Shown here: positions 1 to 6,412 of the stretch, piece by piece
How positions within the stretch are numbered: the first letter of the stretch is position 1
Layout: each line of letters opens with the position of its first letter
NCBI GenBank assembly: GCA_000436115.1
Contig: FR894555.1
Coordinates: 83,425-95,060 of the forward strand
Length of the DNA stretch: 11,636 nt
DNA from: Firmicutes bacterium CAG:534
GTDB taxonomy: Bacteria > Bacillota > Clostridia > Lachnospirales > Lachnospiraceae
Reading direction: 5' to 3'
The notes under the pieces: model-generated
Databases searched by the model: none
Seen by the model: only the letters and a program-made list of their open reading frames with translations
Told to the model about the DNA's origin: nothing
Made by a program: the position numbers and the translations under genes

Positions 1-688
1 TTCCTTCATTTGCATTCTTCAGGTTGTCAGGGCCGCCGGCTCTGTCACAAAGGTAACCTGCGATCATGGATAAGCACCAAGCAGTACCTGCGGAACAGGA
101 AATCGGTGTATAGCCTGCATCCTGGATCTTCTGGCATGTTGCAAGCCACTCATCATAAGTAGTGGGAACCTCTGCACCTGCCGCTTCAAAGATCTCTGTG
201 TTGTAGAAAACAAGAGCTGCAGCAAAGTTGGTAGGTACTGCATAAATCTTGCCGTCATAGGTCATTCTTTCAAAGATACCTTTTGTAAAGTTTCCGTACC
301 AGTCTTTCTCCTGGTTTGTAAGAATATCTGTGAGGTCTGCTGCTGCGCCGCCCTCTACATATGTAGTCAGGTTCGGACCGGGATTACAAATATATACATC
401 CGGGCAGTCACCTGCTGCGATCAGTGCGTTCAGCTTGGTATCATACTCTTCCAGATTGGTGGTGATCGGGGTTACATGGTATTTTCCTTCATACTGCTGG
501 TTAAATCTTTCGATTACCTGTGCATAACCCTTAGAAATCAGATCATCTGTAGCTTCCAGGTCATCCCAGAACATCCACTTGATCTCTACTACATCTCCAC
601 CTGATGCTTCTTTTGCTCCGCAACCTGCCAGGCTGGTTACAACCATTGCAGATGCAAGGAGCGCTGCTACTACCTTCTTCATTCTCAT
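1..688 (-). CDS. Extracellular sugar-binding lipoprotein of an ABC transporter (family 1), C-terminus outside window
   Basis: The frame is open from an ATG at 688 to the window edge, giving the first 229 residues of a protein that usually runs to about 420-460. The N-terminus is a lipoprotein signal: basic MRMKK, a hydrophobic stretch, then the lipobox LAGC with Cys23 as the lipidated residue. A short Gly/Ser-rich spacer follows, and then a family 1 solute-binding fold: a WMFWDD strand near residue 40, an NALIAAGDCPDV segment, a GKIYAVPTNF segment (the usual 'G.iyavP' motif) and a TYDEWLATCQKIQDAG helix. An AAAGGAGGA ribosome binding site at 698-706 fixes the start. The protein is expected to be anchored outside the membrane and to deliver an oligosaccharide or monosaccharide to permease subunits that presumably lie beyond the left edge. 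The divergent AraC-type gene is its probable regulator. The sugar cannot be told from the sequence. Confidence 0.92.
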   Translation of the reverse strand, partial: MRMKKVVAALLASAMVVTSLAGCGAKEASGGDVVEIKWMFWDDLEATDDLISKGYAQVIERFNQQYEGKYHVTPITTNLEEYDTKLNALIAAGDCPDVYICNPGPNLTTYVEGGAAADLTDILTNQEKDWYGNFTKGIFERMTYDGKIYAVPTNFAAALVFYNTEIFEAAGAEVPTTYDEWLATCQKIQDAGYTPISCSAGTAWCLSMIAGYLCDRAGGPDNLKNANEG

Positions 689-752
689 AATAAGAAGTCC
701 TCCTTTATCTCGTTTTGCTTCTATACGAAGCATAACCCCTTGATATACTTCT

Positions 753-781
753 ACTATACCAAGGTGTCTTTTTTCTTTCTT
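753..781 (-). promoter_or_regulatory. Candidate promoter of the sugar-binding protein gene
   Basis: On the minus strand an extended -10 box reads TGG-TATAGT (TATAGT at 753-758). The hexamer 17 bases upstream (776-781) is AAGAAA, which is no real -35 box. A good -10 without a -35 is typical of activator-dependent promoters, which would suit control by the adjacent AraC-type protein. The leader to the ATG at 688 would be about 58 nt. Confidence 0.4.
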
Positions 782-883
782 TATAAAAGTTGCTCATTGA
801 TTATTAATTCTTGCTATCATGTTTTCTTTTTTTGTGTCAATTTTTCTCAGTTTTTTCTTTTTCGTTTAATTAGTAATAGCAAA

Positions 884-895
884 TTTGTATACAAA
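884..895. promoter_or_regulatory. 12-bp perfect palindrome TTTGTATACAAA, possible operator
   Basis: TTTGTA is followed directly by its reverse complement TACAAA. It sits 23 bp upstream of the candidate -35 box of the regulator gene and about 125 bp upstream of the candidate -10 box of the divergent gene. In an AT-rich gap a 12-bp palindrome can arise by chance, and AraC proteins more often bind direct repeats. It could serve a second regulator. Confidence 0.3.
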
Positions 896-918
896 AATGT
901 AATATCAGCGTTTTCTTA

Positions 919-947
919 TGTACATTTTGATATTTCAGTGCTAATAT
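919..947 (+). promoter_or_regulatory. Candidate promoter of the AraC-family regulator
   Basis: TGTACA at 919-924 (4 of 6 matches to the -35 consensus), a 17-base spacer, and TAATAT at 942-947 preceded by TGC, which makes an extended -10. The predicted start of transcription near 954 leaves a leader of about 70 nt before the ATG at 1025. Confidence 0.4.
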
Positions 948-1024
948 AGTTACATTAGGAAGTATTTTATTTTTATTTAAAATAGCATTTTTTACGCACA
1001 ACTTATGAGGGGAAATGAACGTAC

Positions 1025-1882
1025 ATGATCGAGATTTTAAATGGTATCCAGGAAACGGTTCAATTTAAAGAAGATACGAACCTTCGGCTTTACAACAATG
1101 ACGAAGCGGAAAACTATCCCAAGCACTGGCACTCTCCCTTAGAGATCATCATGCCCACCGTAAATTCCTATCATGCCGTCTGCAGCGACATGCCCTACCA
1201 TTTGCGGGAAGGGGACATCCTTGTAATCAATCCGGGGGTGGTCCACTCTCTGGAGGCCCCTCCCTACGGCGAGCGTCTGATCTTTCAGGCGGACTATTCG
1301 ATCCTGCGCCGCATCAAGGAATTGGAAACCACTCTGTCCACCATTGCTCCGGCGCTTTTGATCACGCCTGAGGAATCCCGCCCTGCCCATGAGCATATCC
1401 AGAACCTCATGCTAAGCATTAAGGATGAGTATTACTCGGATGCTCCCATGTCTGAGGCCTCCGTTTACGCCAAGCTGATTGAAATTTTTGTGTGGATCGG
1501 CAGGGAATATTCCCCCACCAGACGAAACTTCCCGGGTGGAAGCTCCAAGAAAAAAGAATATACAGAAAAATTTGTATCCATCTGTGAATATATCAATGAA
1601 CACTGTACGGAAAACATTTCCCTTGACGAGGCCGCCCAGATCGCAGGCTTCAGCAAGTACCATTTCAGCCGTCTGTTCAAGTGCTTTACCAATGTTTCCT
1701 ATTATAAATATGTAAACCAGAAGCGGATTGCTTATGCCGAAAGCCTTCTGATCGATCCCTCCCTGACGGTAACCGAGGTTTCTCTCAGATCCGGCTTTGA
1801 CAGCCTTTCCTCTTTTATCCGCATGTTTAAAATAATAAAAGGGGTCACACCAACGGAATTTAAATCCATGTATGCCCCCTGA
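1025..1882 (+). CDS. AraC family transcriptional regulator with N-terminal cupin sensor domain
   Basis: A 285-residue protein, the usual size for two-domain AraC regulators of carbohydrate genes. The N-terminal half is a cupin-like ligand pocket: H34-W35-H36 with E40, then the EGDILVINPGVVHSLE strand-turn (about 62-77) containing H74. The C-terminal ~100 residues carry the paired helix-turn-helix of the family. The first helix-turn-helix is at about 200-221 (ISLDEAAQIAGFSKYHFSRL) and the second at about 248-270 (TVTEVSLRSGFDS, SSFIRMFK), closed by the hallmark KGVTPTEFK. The ATG is set by GAGGGGA at 1007-1013; the upstream ATG at 1005 hits a stop within eight codons. It is divergent from a sugar-binding lipoprotein gene, so it most likely senses a sugar and activates that operon. 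The ligand is unknown. No clear terminator follows before the convergent purA end 46 bp away. Confidence 0.93.
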   Translation: MIEILNGIQETVQFKEDTNLRLYNNDEAENYPKHWHSPLEIIMPTVNSYHAVCSDMPYHLREGDILVINPGVVHSLEAPPYGERLIFQADYSILRRIKELETTLSTIAPALLITPEESRPAHEHIQNLMLSIKDEYYSDAPMSEASVYAKLIEIFVWIGREYSPTRRNFPGGSSKKKEYTEKFVSICEYINEHCTENISLDEAAQIAGFSKYHFSRLFKCFTNVSYYKYVNQKRIAYAESLLIDPSLTVTEVSLRSGFDSLSSFIRMFKIIKGVTPTEFKSMYAP

Positions 1883-1928
1883 TCCTACTGCTCTATTATC
1901 TTGCGGCTCCTGCCAGCCTCTTACCCGA

Positions 1929-3218
1929 TTACTTCAAAGGACTTTTTCTGTAGATAATGTCCTCTCTTCCGGGGCCGTTTGAAACCATGGTGATCGGGTA
2001 TCCGATCTGCTGTTCAATAAATTCTACATACTTGCGGCAGTTTTCCGGAAGCTCTTCAAAGCTCTTAATGCCTCTGATGTCACATTTCCAGCCGGGAAGC
2101 GTTTTCAGTACCGGCTTTGCCTTCTCTAACTTCCAGGTGACCGGGAAGTCTGTGGTCACCTCGCCGTCAATGTCATACCCTACGCATACCGGGATCTCAT
2201 CCAGATAGCCAAGTACATCCAGAACCGTAAAGGCAACATCTGTTGCTCCCTGCAGACGGCATCCATACTTGGATGCTACGCAGTCAAACCATCCCATACG
2301 TCTGGGACGTCCTGTGGTAGCGCCAAACTCTCCTCCGTCTCCTCCTCTGCGGCGAAGCTCATCTGCCTCATCTCCAAAGATTTCCGAAACAAAAGCACCT
2401 GCTCCTACAGCAGAAGAATATGCCTTGCAGACTGTAACGATCTGCTTGATCTCATAAGGGGGAATTCCAGCACCGATGGCGCCGTATGCTGCCAGCGTGG
2501 AGGAAGAGGTCACCATAGGATAAATTCCATGATCGGGATCCTTCAGGGTTCCAAGCTGTCCCTCTAAGAGAATGGTCTTTCCCTCCTTAAGCGCCTTATC
2601 AAGGAAGGAAGATACATCGCAGACAAAGGGTGCGATCATTTCCTTATATTCATGAAGTGTCTTTAAAAGCTCTGCGGGATCGATCAGAGGCTTATGGTAC
2701 ATATGCTCCAGAAGGATGTTCTTCTGTTCACAGACTCTGCCCACCTTTTCCTTTAAGGTCTCCTCATCAAAAAGCTCGCTTACCTGGAAGCCGATCTTCG
2801 CATATTTATCAGAATAAAAGGGAGCAATTCCGGACTTGGTGGAACCAAAGGATTTCTTGCCCAGCCTTTCTTCCTCATATTGATCAAAAAGAATGTGGTA
2901 GGGCATTACCATCTGCGCCCTGTCAGATACCAAGATCTTCGGCATGGGTACGTCTCTGTCCGTAATGGATTTGATCTCCTTCATCAAAACCGGAATGTTC
3001 AGCGCAACGCCATTTCCGATAATGCTGGTGGTATGTCCGTAAAACACGCCTGACGGCAATGTATGAAGGGCAAATTTTCCGTAATTATTTACGATGGTAT
3101 GCCCTGCATTTGCACCACCCTGAAACCGGACGATGATATCGGCTTCCTGTGCCATCATGTCCGTAATCTTCCCTTTTCCTTCGTCGCCCCAGTTGGCTCC
3201 TACCACTGCTTTAACCAT
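1929..3218 (-). CDS. purA: Adenylosuccinate synthetase (divergent active-site motifs)
   Basis: PurA joins IMP and aspartate using GTP to make adenylosuccinate, the first step from IMP to AMP. The 429-residue product has the family length and hallmarks: the P-loop NWGDEGKGK with catalytic D12, NAGHT with H40, the SDRAQMVMPYH segment (98-108), the GATTGRPRRMGWFD loop (about 299-312) and a C-terminal SNGPGRE. The frame stays open upstream to an ATG at 3353. The start at 3218 is preferred because GAGGAA lies just before it, the protein then begins exactly at the family N-terminus, and the extra 45 residues look like translated leader. Several normally invariant positions differ: S129 and K141 where E. 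coli has R131 and R143, GQLG (Q221, L222) where GAQG is usual, and KAYSSAVG (A270) where KAYTTRVG is usual. Nothing else in the window offers a second PurA. The enzyme is probably a clade-specific PurA with an altered IMP pocket rather than a broken one. Confidence 0.93.
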   Translation of the reverse strand: MVKAVVGANWGDEGKGKITDMMAQEADIIVRFQGGANAGHTIVNNYGKFALHTLPSGVFYGHTTSIIGNGVALNIPVLMKEIKSITDRDVPMPKILVSDRAQMVMPYHILFDQYEEERLGKKSFGSTKSGIAPFYSDKYAKIGFQVSELFDEETLKEKVGRVCEQKNILLEHMYHKPLIDPAELLKTLHEYKEMIAPFVCDVSSFLDKALKEGKTILLEGQLGTLKDPDHGIYPMVTSSSTLAAYGAIGAGIPPYEIKQIVTVCKAYSSAVGAGAFVSEIFGDEADELRRRGGDGGEFGATTGRPRRMGWFDCVASKYGCRLQGATDVAFTVLDVLGYLDEIPVCVGYDIDGEVTTDFPVTWKLEKAKPVLKTLPGWKCDIRGIKSFEELPENCRKYVEFIEQQIGYPITMVSNGPGREDIIYRKSPLK

Positions 3219-3222
3219 TTTC

Positions 3223-3228
3223 TTCCTC
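3223..3228 (-). promoter_or_regulatory. Ribosome binding site that decides the purA start
   Basis: GAGGAA on the minus strand, four bases before the ATG at 3218. The alternative in-frame ATGs at 3230 and 3353 lack a well-placed site: a GGGAGAG sequence lies too far (about 18 nt) from 3230. Confidence 0.6.
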
Positions 3229-3297
3229 ATTTCTGCACTGCTTTCTCTCTCCCACCGGCCTGCGGATGCAGTGCTGACGCAGACCCAGATGCCAATG

Positions 3298-3324
3298 AAA
3301 AAAGCAGGTGTAAAAACCTGCTTT
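3298..3324 (-). terminator. Hairpin with U-tract in the purA leader (attenuator or ilvE terminator)
   Basis: Read on the minus strand, a perfect 9-bp stem (AAAGCAGGT paired with ACCTGCTTT, 3301-3309 with 3316-3324) closes a 6-base loop and runs into six U residues (three in the stem, three after it). It lies about 100 nt after the ilvE stop and 80 nt before the purA start. It also lies downstream of the best purA promoter, so it can act on purA transcripts. It could be a simple terminator for ilvE read-through or a purA attenuator. A downstream GCAGG at about 3260 could pair with the CCTGC arm in an alternative fold. Confidence 0.55.
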
Positions 3325-3344
3325 CTCTCAGTTCTTACTTTATG

Positions 3345-3373
3345 ATTATACACAAATCCGTATCATAAGTAAA
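3345..3373 (-). promoter_or_regulatory. Candidate purA promoter
   Basis: Minus-strand TTTACT (complement of 3368-3373), a 17-base spacer, then a perfect TATAAT -10 box (complement of 3345-3350). The start of transcription would be near 3338, only about 14 nt before the leader hairpin, giving a leader of about 120 nt. No other -10-like sequence is visible in the GC-richer stretch between the hairpin and the start codon. Confidence 0.6.
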
Positions 3374-3423
3374 ATCAATATTTATTATAAGTGATATAAG
3401 TCAGAGTTATCTTTTCAGACTCT

Positions 3424-4449
3424 TTACTGGATCTCTACTACCCAGCCTTCAGGCGCTTTAATGGTTCCCATCTGAATTCCGGTCAAGGTCTCGTAAAGCT
3501 TCTTTGTAACAGGGCCCATTTCCTCCATGCCGCTGGGGAAACAGATCTCCTTGCCGTGATCTACGATCTTGCCTACAGGGGAAATCACTGCTGCTGTTCC
3601 GCAAAGTCCGCACTCTGCAAAATCCTTCAGCTCATCCAGATAGATTTCTCTCTCCTCTGCTTCAAGTCCCAGATATTCCCTTGCTACCTGGATCAGGGAA
3701 CGTCTGGTAATGGAAGGAAGGATACTGTTTGACTTAGGGGTTACTACCTTGCCGTCCTTTGTGACAAACAGGAAGTTTGCACCGCCGGTCTCTTCTACCT
3801 TTGTTCTGGTAGCTGCATCCAGATACATATTCTCATCATAGCCCTGCTTATGCGCATCTACGATCGCATGCAGACTCATGGCATAGTTAAGTCCTGCCTT
3901 AATGTGTCCGGTTCCTCTTGGCGCTGCACGGTCAAAATCACAGACACGGATGGTAATGGGCTTTGCGCCGCCCTTAAAGTAAGGGCCAACCGGTGTGGTC
4001 AGAACACGGAACTGATATTCATCTGCCGGCTTTACTCCGATCACAGGGTTGCTGCCAAACATATAAGGACGCACATAAAGCGTTGCTCCGCTTCCATAAG
4101 GAGGCACATAAGCTTCATTTGCCTTAATAGTCTTTATGATGGCTTCCACAAATTTATCCTTGGGATAAATGGGCATTTCCAGACGAGCTGCACTCTGCTC
4201 CATTCTCTCGCCGTTTAAGTCAGGGCGGAAGGTTACGATACGGCCGTCCTTTGTTGTATAAGCCTTCATTCCCTCAAATACAGTCTGTGCATACTGTAAT
4301 ACGCCCGCACACTCGTTGATCACAACATTGGGATCCTCTGTCAGTGTTCCTTCATCCCATGCGCCGTTCTTGTAGTTGGCAACAAATCTGTAATCTGTCT
4401 GAATATAGCCAAATCCAAGATTTTTCCAGTCAATATTTTTCTTTTCCAT
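3424..4449 (-). CDS. ilvE: Branched-chain amino acid aminotransferase
   Basis: A PLP-dependent, fold type IV transaminase that exchanges amino groups between glutamate and the 2-oxo acids of leucine, isoleucine and valine in the cytosol. The product of 341 residues fits the longer BCAT subgroup. Visible motifs: QTVFEGMKAY (about 55-64), the RPDLN..RM..SA.RL.MP substrate segment, YVRPYMFGSNP, then GTGHIKAGLNYA with the PLP lysine K184, and later KVEETGGANFLF and the LCGTAAVISPVG cofactor-phosphate loop near 285-300. An in-frame GTG at 4458 would add three residues, but the ATG at 4449 sits eight bases from an AGAGGGAG site (4458-4465) and is preferred. The gene has its own promoter upstream and is followed on the same strand by purA. 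Confidence 0.95.
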   Translation of the reverse strand: MEKKNIDWKNLGFGYIQTDYRFVANYKNGAWDEGTLTEDPNVVINECAGVLQYAQTVFEGMKAYTTKDGRIVTFRPDLNGERMEQSAARLEMPIYPKDKFVEAIIKTIKANEAYVPPYGSGATLYVRPYMFGSNPVIGVKPADEYQFRVLTTPVGPYFKGGAKPITIRVCDFDRAAPRGTGHIKAGLNYAMSLHAIVDAHKQGYDENMYLDAATRTKVEETGGANFLFVTKDGKVVTPKSNSILPSITRRSLIQVAREYLGLEAEEREIYLDELKDFAECGLCGTAAVISPVGKIVDHGKEICFPSGMEEMGPVTKKLYETLTGIQMGTIKAPEGWVVEIQ

Positions 4450-4457
4450 AGATCGCA

Positions 4458-4465
4458 CTCCCTCT
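4458..4465 (-). promoter_or_regulatory. Ribosome binding site that decides the ilvE start
   Basis: AGAGGGAG on the minus strand, eight bases before the ATG at 4449. It overlaps the alternative GTG codon at 4456-4458, which makes that GTG unlikely as a start. Confidence 0.6.
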
Positions 4466-4496
4466 TATGTGAATTATTTTACCAGAAATCCTTTTT

Positions 4497-4525
4497 ATTA
4501 TTATCCTATTTGACGCAAAAGTCAA
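4497..4525 (-). promoter_or_regulatory. ilvE promoter with inverted repeat over the -35 box
   Basis: Minus-strand TTGACT (complement of 4520-4525), a 17-base spacer and AATAAT (complement of 4497-4502); each box matches consensus at 5 of 6 positions. The -35 box is one arm of a perfect inverted repeat, TTGAC-N6-GTCAA (4510-4525), which could be an operator. No T-box leader is present: the leader of about 40 nt is too short for one. Confidence 0.6.
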
Positions 4526-4539
4526 TATGCGCTGTCCGC

Positions 4540-5895
4540 TTAAGCGTATTTCATAACGGTATCCAGGATTTCAGAATAGAACCATTTTCCTACATATCTG
4601 CGCAGCATTCCAAACTGCTCCCCGTTTCCGCTGAAGGAACCGTTATCCCAGATACAGCAGCTGATCCCGTGGGCTCTTGCCTCCGACACATAATATGCAT
4701 AGTAATTTACACGGTCCTGAATATTATTATCCTTATTTCTTGCGCCAAATTCCCCGATGAGAACCGGTATCCCCTGGGAAACATACTTGGTATAAAGGGT
4801 GTCCATCAAATCGTCAATATCCTTTGTGCTGGATGTGCTTCCAATGTCAAAGCTGTCCACAGCTCCGCTCTCCCCCATTGCCTGCAGTGCAAAATTATAA
4901 GGGGTGTAGGCATGTACGGAAACGATCAGCTTATTGTCCGCACTGTCCTGTGGCAGCTTGTAAAGATCCGTTGCCACCCCTGCAAGGGCTGCATCATAGC
5001 CGGGCAGCAGTAAATATCTGTCTGCATTGTTTCCGCCTGTAGCCCTTACCGTGTCCACAAACGCCTGGTTCAGCCTGTTGATGCAGTCTGCTGCATCCTG
5101 ACACTCCTTAACGCCTGCCTGGAAATTCCATTCATAGGTAGGATTTGCAGAAAGCCTGGGCTCATTTAAGGACTCCAGGATCAGATGTTCATCATAATCC
5201 CGGAAGGTCTCTGCCATGCGGGTCCATACCGCTTTCAAAAAAGCTTCGGACTGATCATAATGATCACTGTCCGGATAATACCCTTCCTCTCCCAGATCAT
5301 GGTGGGTATTGACGATCACATACATTCCGTTGTCATAGGCATAATCCACTACTTCCTTTACACGGTCGAGCCAGACCTGGCTTACCACGATCTGATCCCC
5401 TTCCCGGGATACATGTCCATGCCAGGTCACCGGGATCCTGATGGTATCAAAACCGGCTTCCTTCACAGAATCGATCATATCCTTGGTGGTCACCGGATTG
5501 CCCCAGCATTCCTCCGTCTTTAATTCATCCTTAAAATTTGCGCCATCGCTGTAAGCATCCAGCGTGTTGCCAAGGTTCCATCCCACCTTCATATCCTTTA
5601 TAAAGGCAAGGGCTTCATTATTCGGTATTTCCTTTGCTTCCGGTGAAAGCTCCGGAATGGTCACATCTGCACCGGTTGCCATCTTACCGTCCTCTGTCTT
5701 TTCTTCCTCTGCCGTTTCCTCTGTTTCGGCTGCCTGCTCAGTTTCTTCTGCTTCCTCCTGTTTGGAGACGTTTTCTGCCTGTTCTGTTTTCTCCTGTGAT
5801 ACCTCCTGCGCGTCTGTGGCATTCCCCCCACAGCCCACAAGTCCTGCAAGCATTCCTGCGGTCAGGAGAAAAATTCCGATCTGCTTTTTCATCAT
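4540..5895 (-). CDS. Glycoside hydrolase family 5 lipoprotein (endoglucanase-like cellulase)
   Basis: A 451-residue secreted lipoprotein. The signal peptide ends in the lipobox LVGC with Cys22. A tail rich in Glu, Thr and Ala follows (about 26-72), which probably holds the enzyme away from the membrane. The catalytic TIM barrel fills residues 85-451: GWNLGNTLDAY (104-114), IRIPVTWHGH, NTHHD with H198-H199, ESLNEP with acid/base E245, HAYTPYNF, and LIGEFGA with nucleophile E382. Both catalytic glutamates are present, so activity on beta-1,4-glucans or related hemicellulose is likely. The GWNLGNTLDA style resembles subfamily GH5_4, but that is inferred. The start ATG overlaps the folA stop (ATGA); a second ATG follows at 5892. 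The position after thyA-folA implies cotranscription, an odd setting for a cellulase. No rho-independent terminator is visible before ilvE. Confidence 0.93.
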   Translation of the reverse strand: MMKKQIGIFLLTAGMLAGLVGCGGNATDAQEVSQEKTEQAENVSKQEEAEETEQAAETEETAEEEKTEDGKMATGADVTIPELSPEAKEIPNNEALAFIKDMKVGWNLGNTLDAYSDGANFKDELKTEECWGNPVTTKDMIDSVKEAGFDTIRIPVTWHGHVSREGDQIVVSQVWLDRVKEVVDYAYDNGMYVIVNTHHDLGEEGYYPDSDHYDQSEAFLKAVWTRMAETFRDYDEHLILESLNEPRLSANPTYEWNFQAGVKECQDAADCINRLNQAFVDTVRATGGNNADRYLLLPGYDAALAGVATDLYKLPQDSADNKLIVSVHAYTPYNFALQAMGESGAVDSFDIGSTSSTKDIDDLMDTLYTKYVSQGIPVLIGEFGARNKDNNIQDRVNYYAYYVSEARAHGISCCIWDNGSFSGNGEQFGMLRRYVGKWFYSEILDTVMKYA

Positions 5896-6389
5896 GTCTG
5901 ATCCGCCCTTTCGTACTTTAGAAAATGATAGGTTATGTCAAAATAGGTCTGTTCTTCGCTTTCCGCTGTTACTCTCCATTCCGGCAGCTTGTCCAGATCC
6001 GGGAAATAAGCGTCTGCATGATAAGCATGATCTATTTTGGTCACATGTGCCACATTACAATATGGCAGAAGCTCCCGATAAACGCTGGCGCCTCCTACCA
6101 CATAAATCTCGTCATCCTTATATTTTTTCAGCTCTGTAAGCAGCTCCTGCGTGCTGTGCACTACAGTGGCATCCTTCACCCGATACCCAGGATTGGTTGA
6201 CATAATAATGTTTGTTCTGTTTTTTAAGGGCAGCCCCTGGGGAAAGGTCTCTAATGTTTTTCTTCCAAGCACCACTACCTTTCCGGTTGTTTCCTGACGG
6301 AAAAATTTATGATCCGCCGGAATGCTGACCAAAAGCTCATTTTGATAGCCGATGGCCCAGTTTTCATCTACTGCAACAATTAAATTCAT
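5892..6389 (-). CDS. folA: Dihydrofolate reductase
   Basis: Reduces dihydrofolate to tetrahydrofolate with NADPH in the cytosol, recycling the dihydrofolate that ThyA makes. The 165-residue product has the single-domain family layout: MNLIVAVDENWAIGYQNELL at the N-terminus (substrate and Met20-loop region), FFRQETTGKVVVLGRKTLE (the G.....GR.T NADPH motif), an NIIMST strand, EIYVVGGASVYRELL (the VVGGA..Y dinucleotide motif) and a C-terminal YFPDLD..PEW segment. The frame could start seven codons earlier at 6410, but the ATG at 6389 has a near-perfect GGAGG five bases upstream and begins the conserved sequence. The thyA stop lies 23 bases upstream, and the GH5 gene overlaps the stop by four bases, so the three genes form a tight operon. 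Confidence 0.95.
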   Translation of the reverse strand: MNLIVAVDENWAIGYQNELLVSIPADHKFFRQETTGKVVVLGRKTLETFPQGLPLKNRTNIIMSTNPGYRVKDATVVHSTQELLTELKKYKDDEIYVVGGASVYRELLPYCNVAHVTKIDHAYHADAYFPDLDKLPEWRVTAESEEQTYFDITYHFLKYERADQT

Positions 6390-6394
6390 GGTTT

Positions 6395-6399
6395 CCTCC
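6395..6399 (-). promoter_or_regulatory. Ribosome binding site that decides the folA start
   Basis: GGAGG on the minus strand five bases before the ATG at 6389. It lies inside the extra codons that would be translated from the ATG at 6410, which argues against that earlier start. Confidence 0.7.
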
Positions 6400-6412
6400 G
6401 CCGGAAGCATTT

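Larger units (their letters stand above)
689..1024. promoter_or_regulatory. Divergent AT-rich control region between the sugar-binding gene and the AraC-type regulator
   Basis: This gap has no supportable gene; the small open frame at about 740-949 is a poly-T/AT artefact. It contains the 698-706 ribosome binding site, a minus-strand extended -10 box, a plus-strand promoter-like pair, the palindrome TTTGTATACAAA at 884-895, and long T-rich runs between 768 and 865. The layout fits a regulator controlling both itself and the divergent uptake gene. Binding is inferred, not shown. Confidence 0.6.

Noticed and set aside
740..949. Open frame in the intergenic region encoding a Phe/Tyr/Ser-rich peptide
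   Set aside because: It is a product of T-rich DNA, has no ribosome binding site and covers the promoter region of two divergent genes.
689..1024. Catabolite (CcpA cre) site near 904-917
   Set aside because: The best match around the CG dinucleotide misses conserved positions in the left half and is not near either -10 box in a convincing way.
1883..1928. Bidirectional terminator between araC-type gene and purA
   Set aside because: Only a 4-bp GGCT/AGCC stem without a T-run is visible, which is too weak to call.
1929..3218. PurZ-type (2-aminoadenylosuccinate) synthetase, given the odd motifs
   Set aside because: Known PurZ proteins lack the catalytic Asp of the P-loop, but here D12 is intact and the context is a normal chromosome.
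3219..3350. Purine riboswitch in the purA leader
   Set aside because: The conserved core and paired loops of the purine aptamer are absent, and the leader is dominated by one hairpin.
3219..3353. 45-residue N-terminal extension of PurA
   Set aside because: It has no ribosome binding site at its ATG, includes the leader hairpin and lies before the conserved family N-terminus; translation from 3218 explains the gene better.
5564..6139. 191-codon plus-strand frame opposite folA and the GH5 gene
   Set aside because: It is antisense to two well-supported genes, reflects their codon bias and resembles no family.
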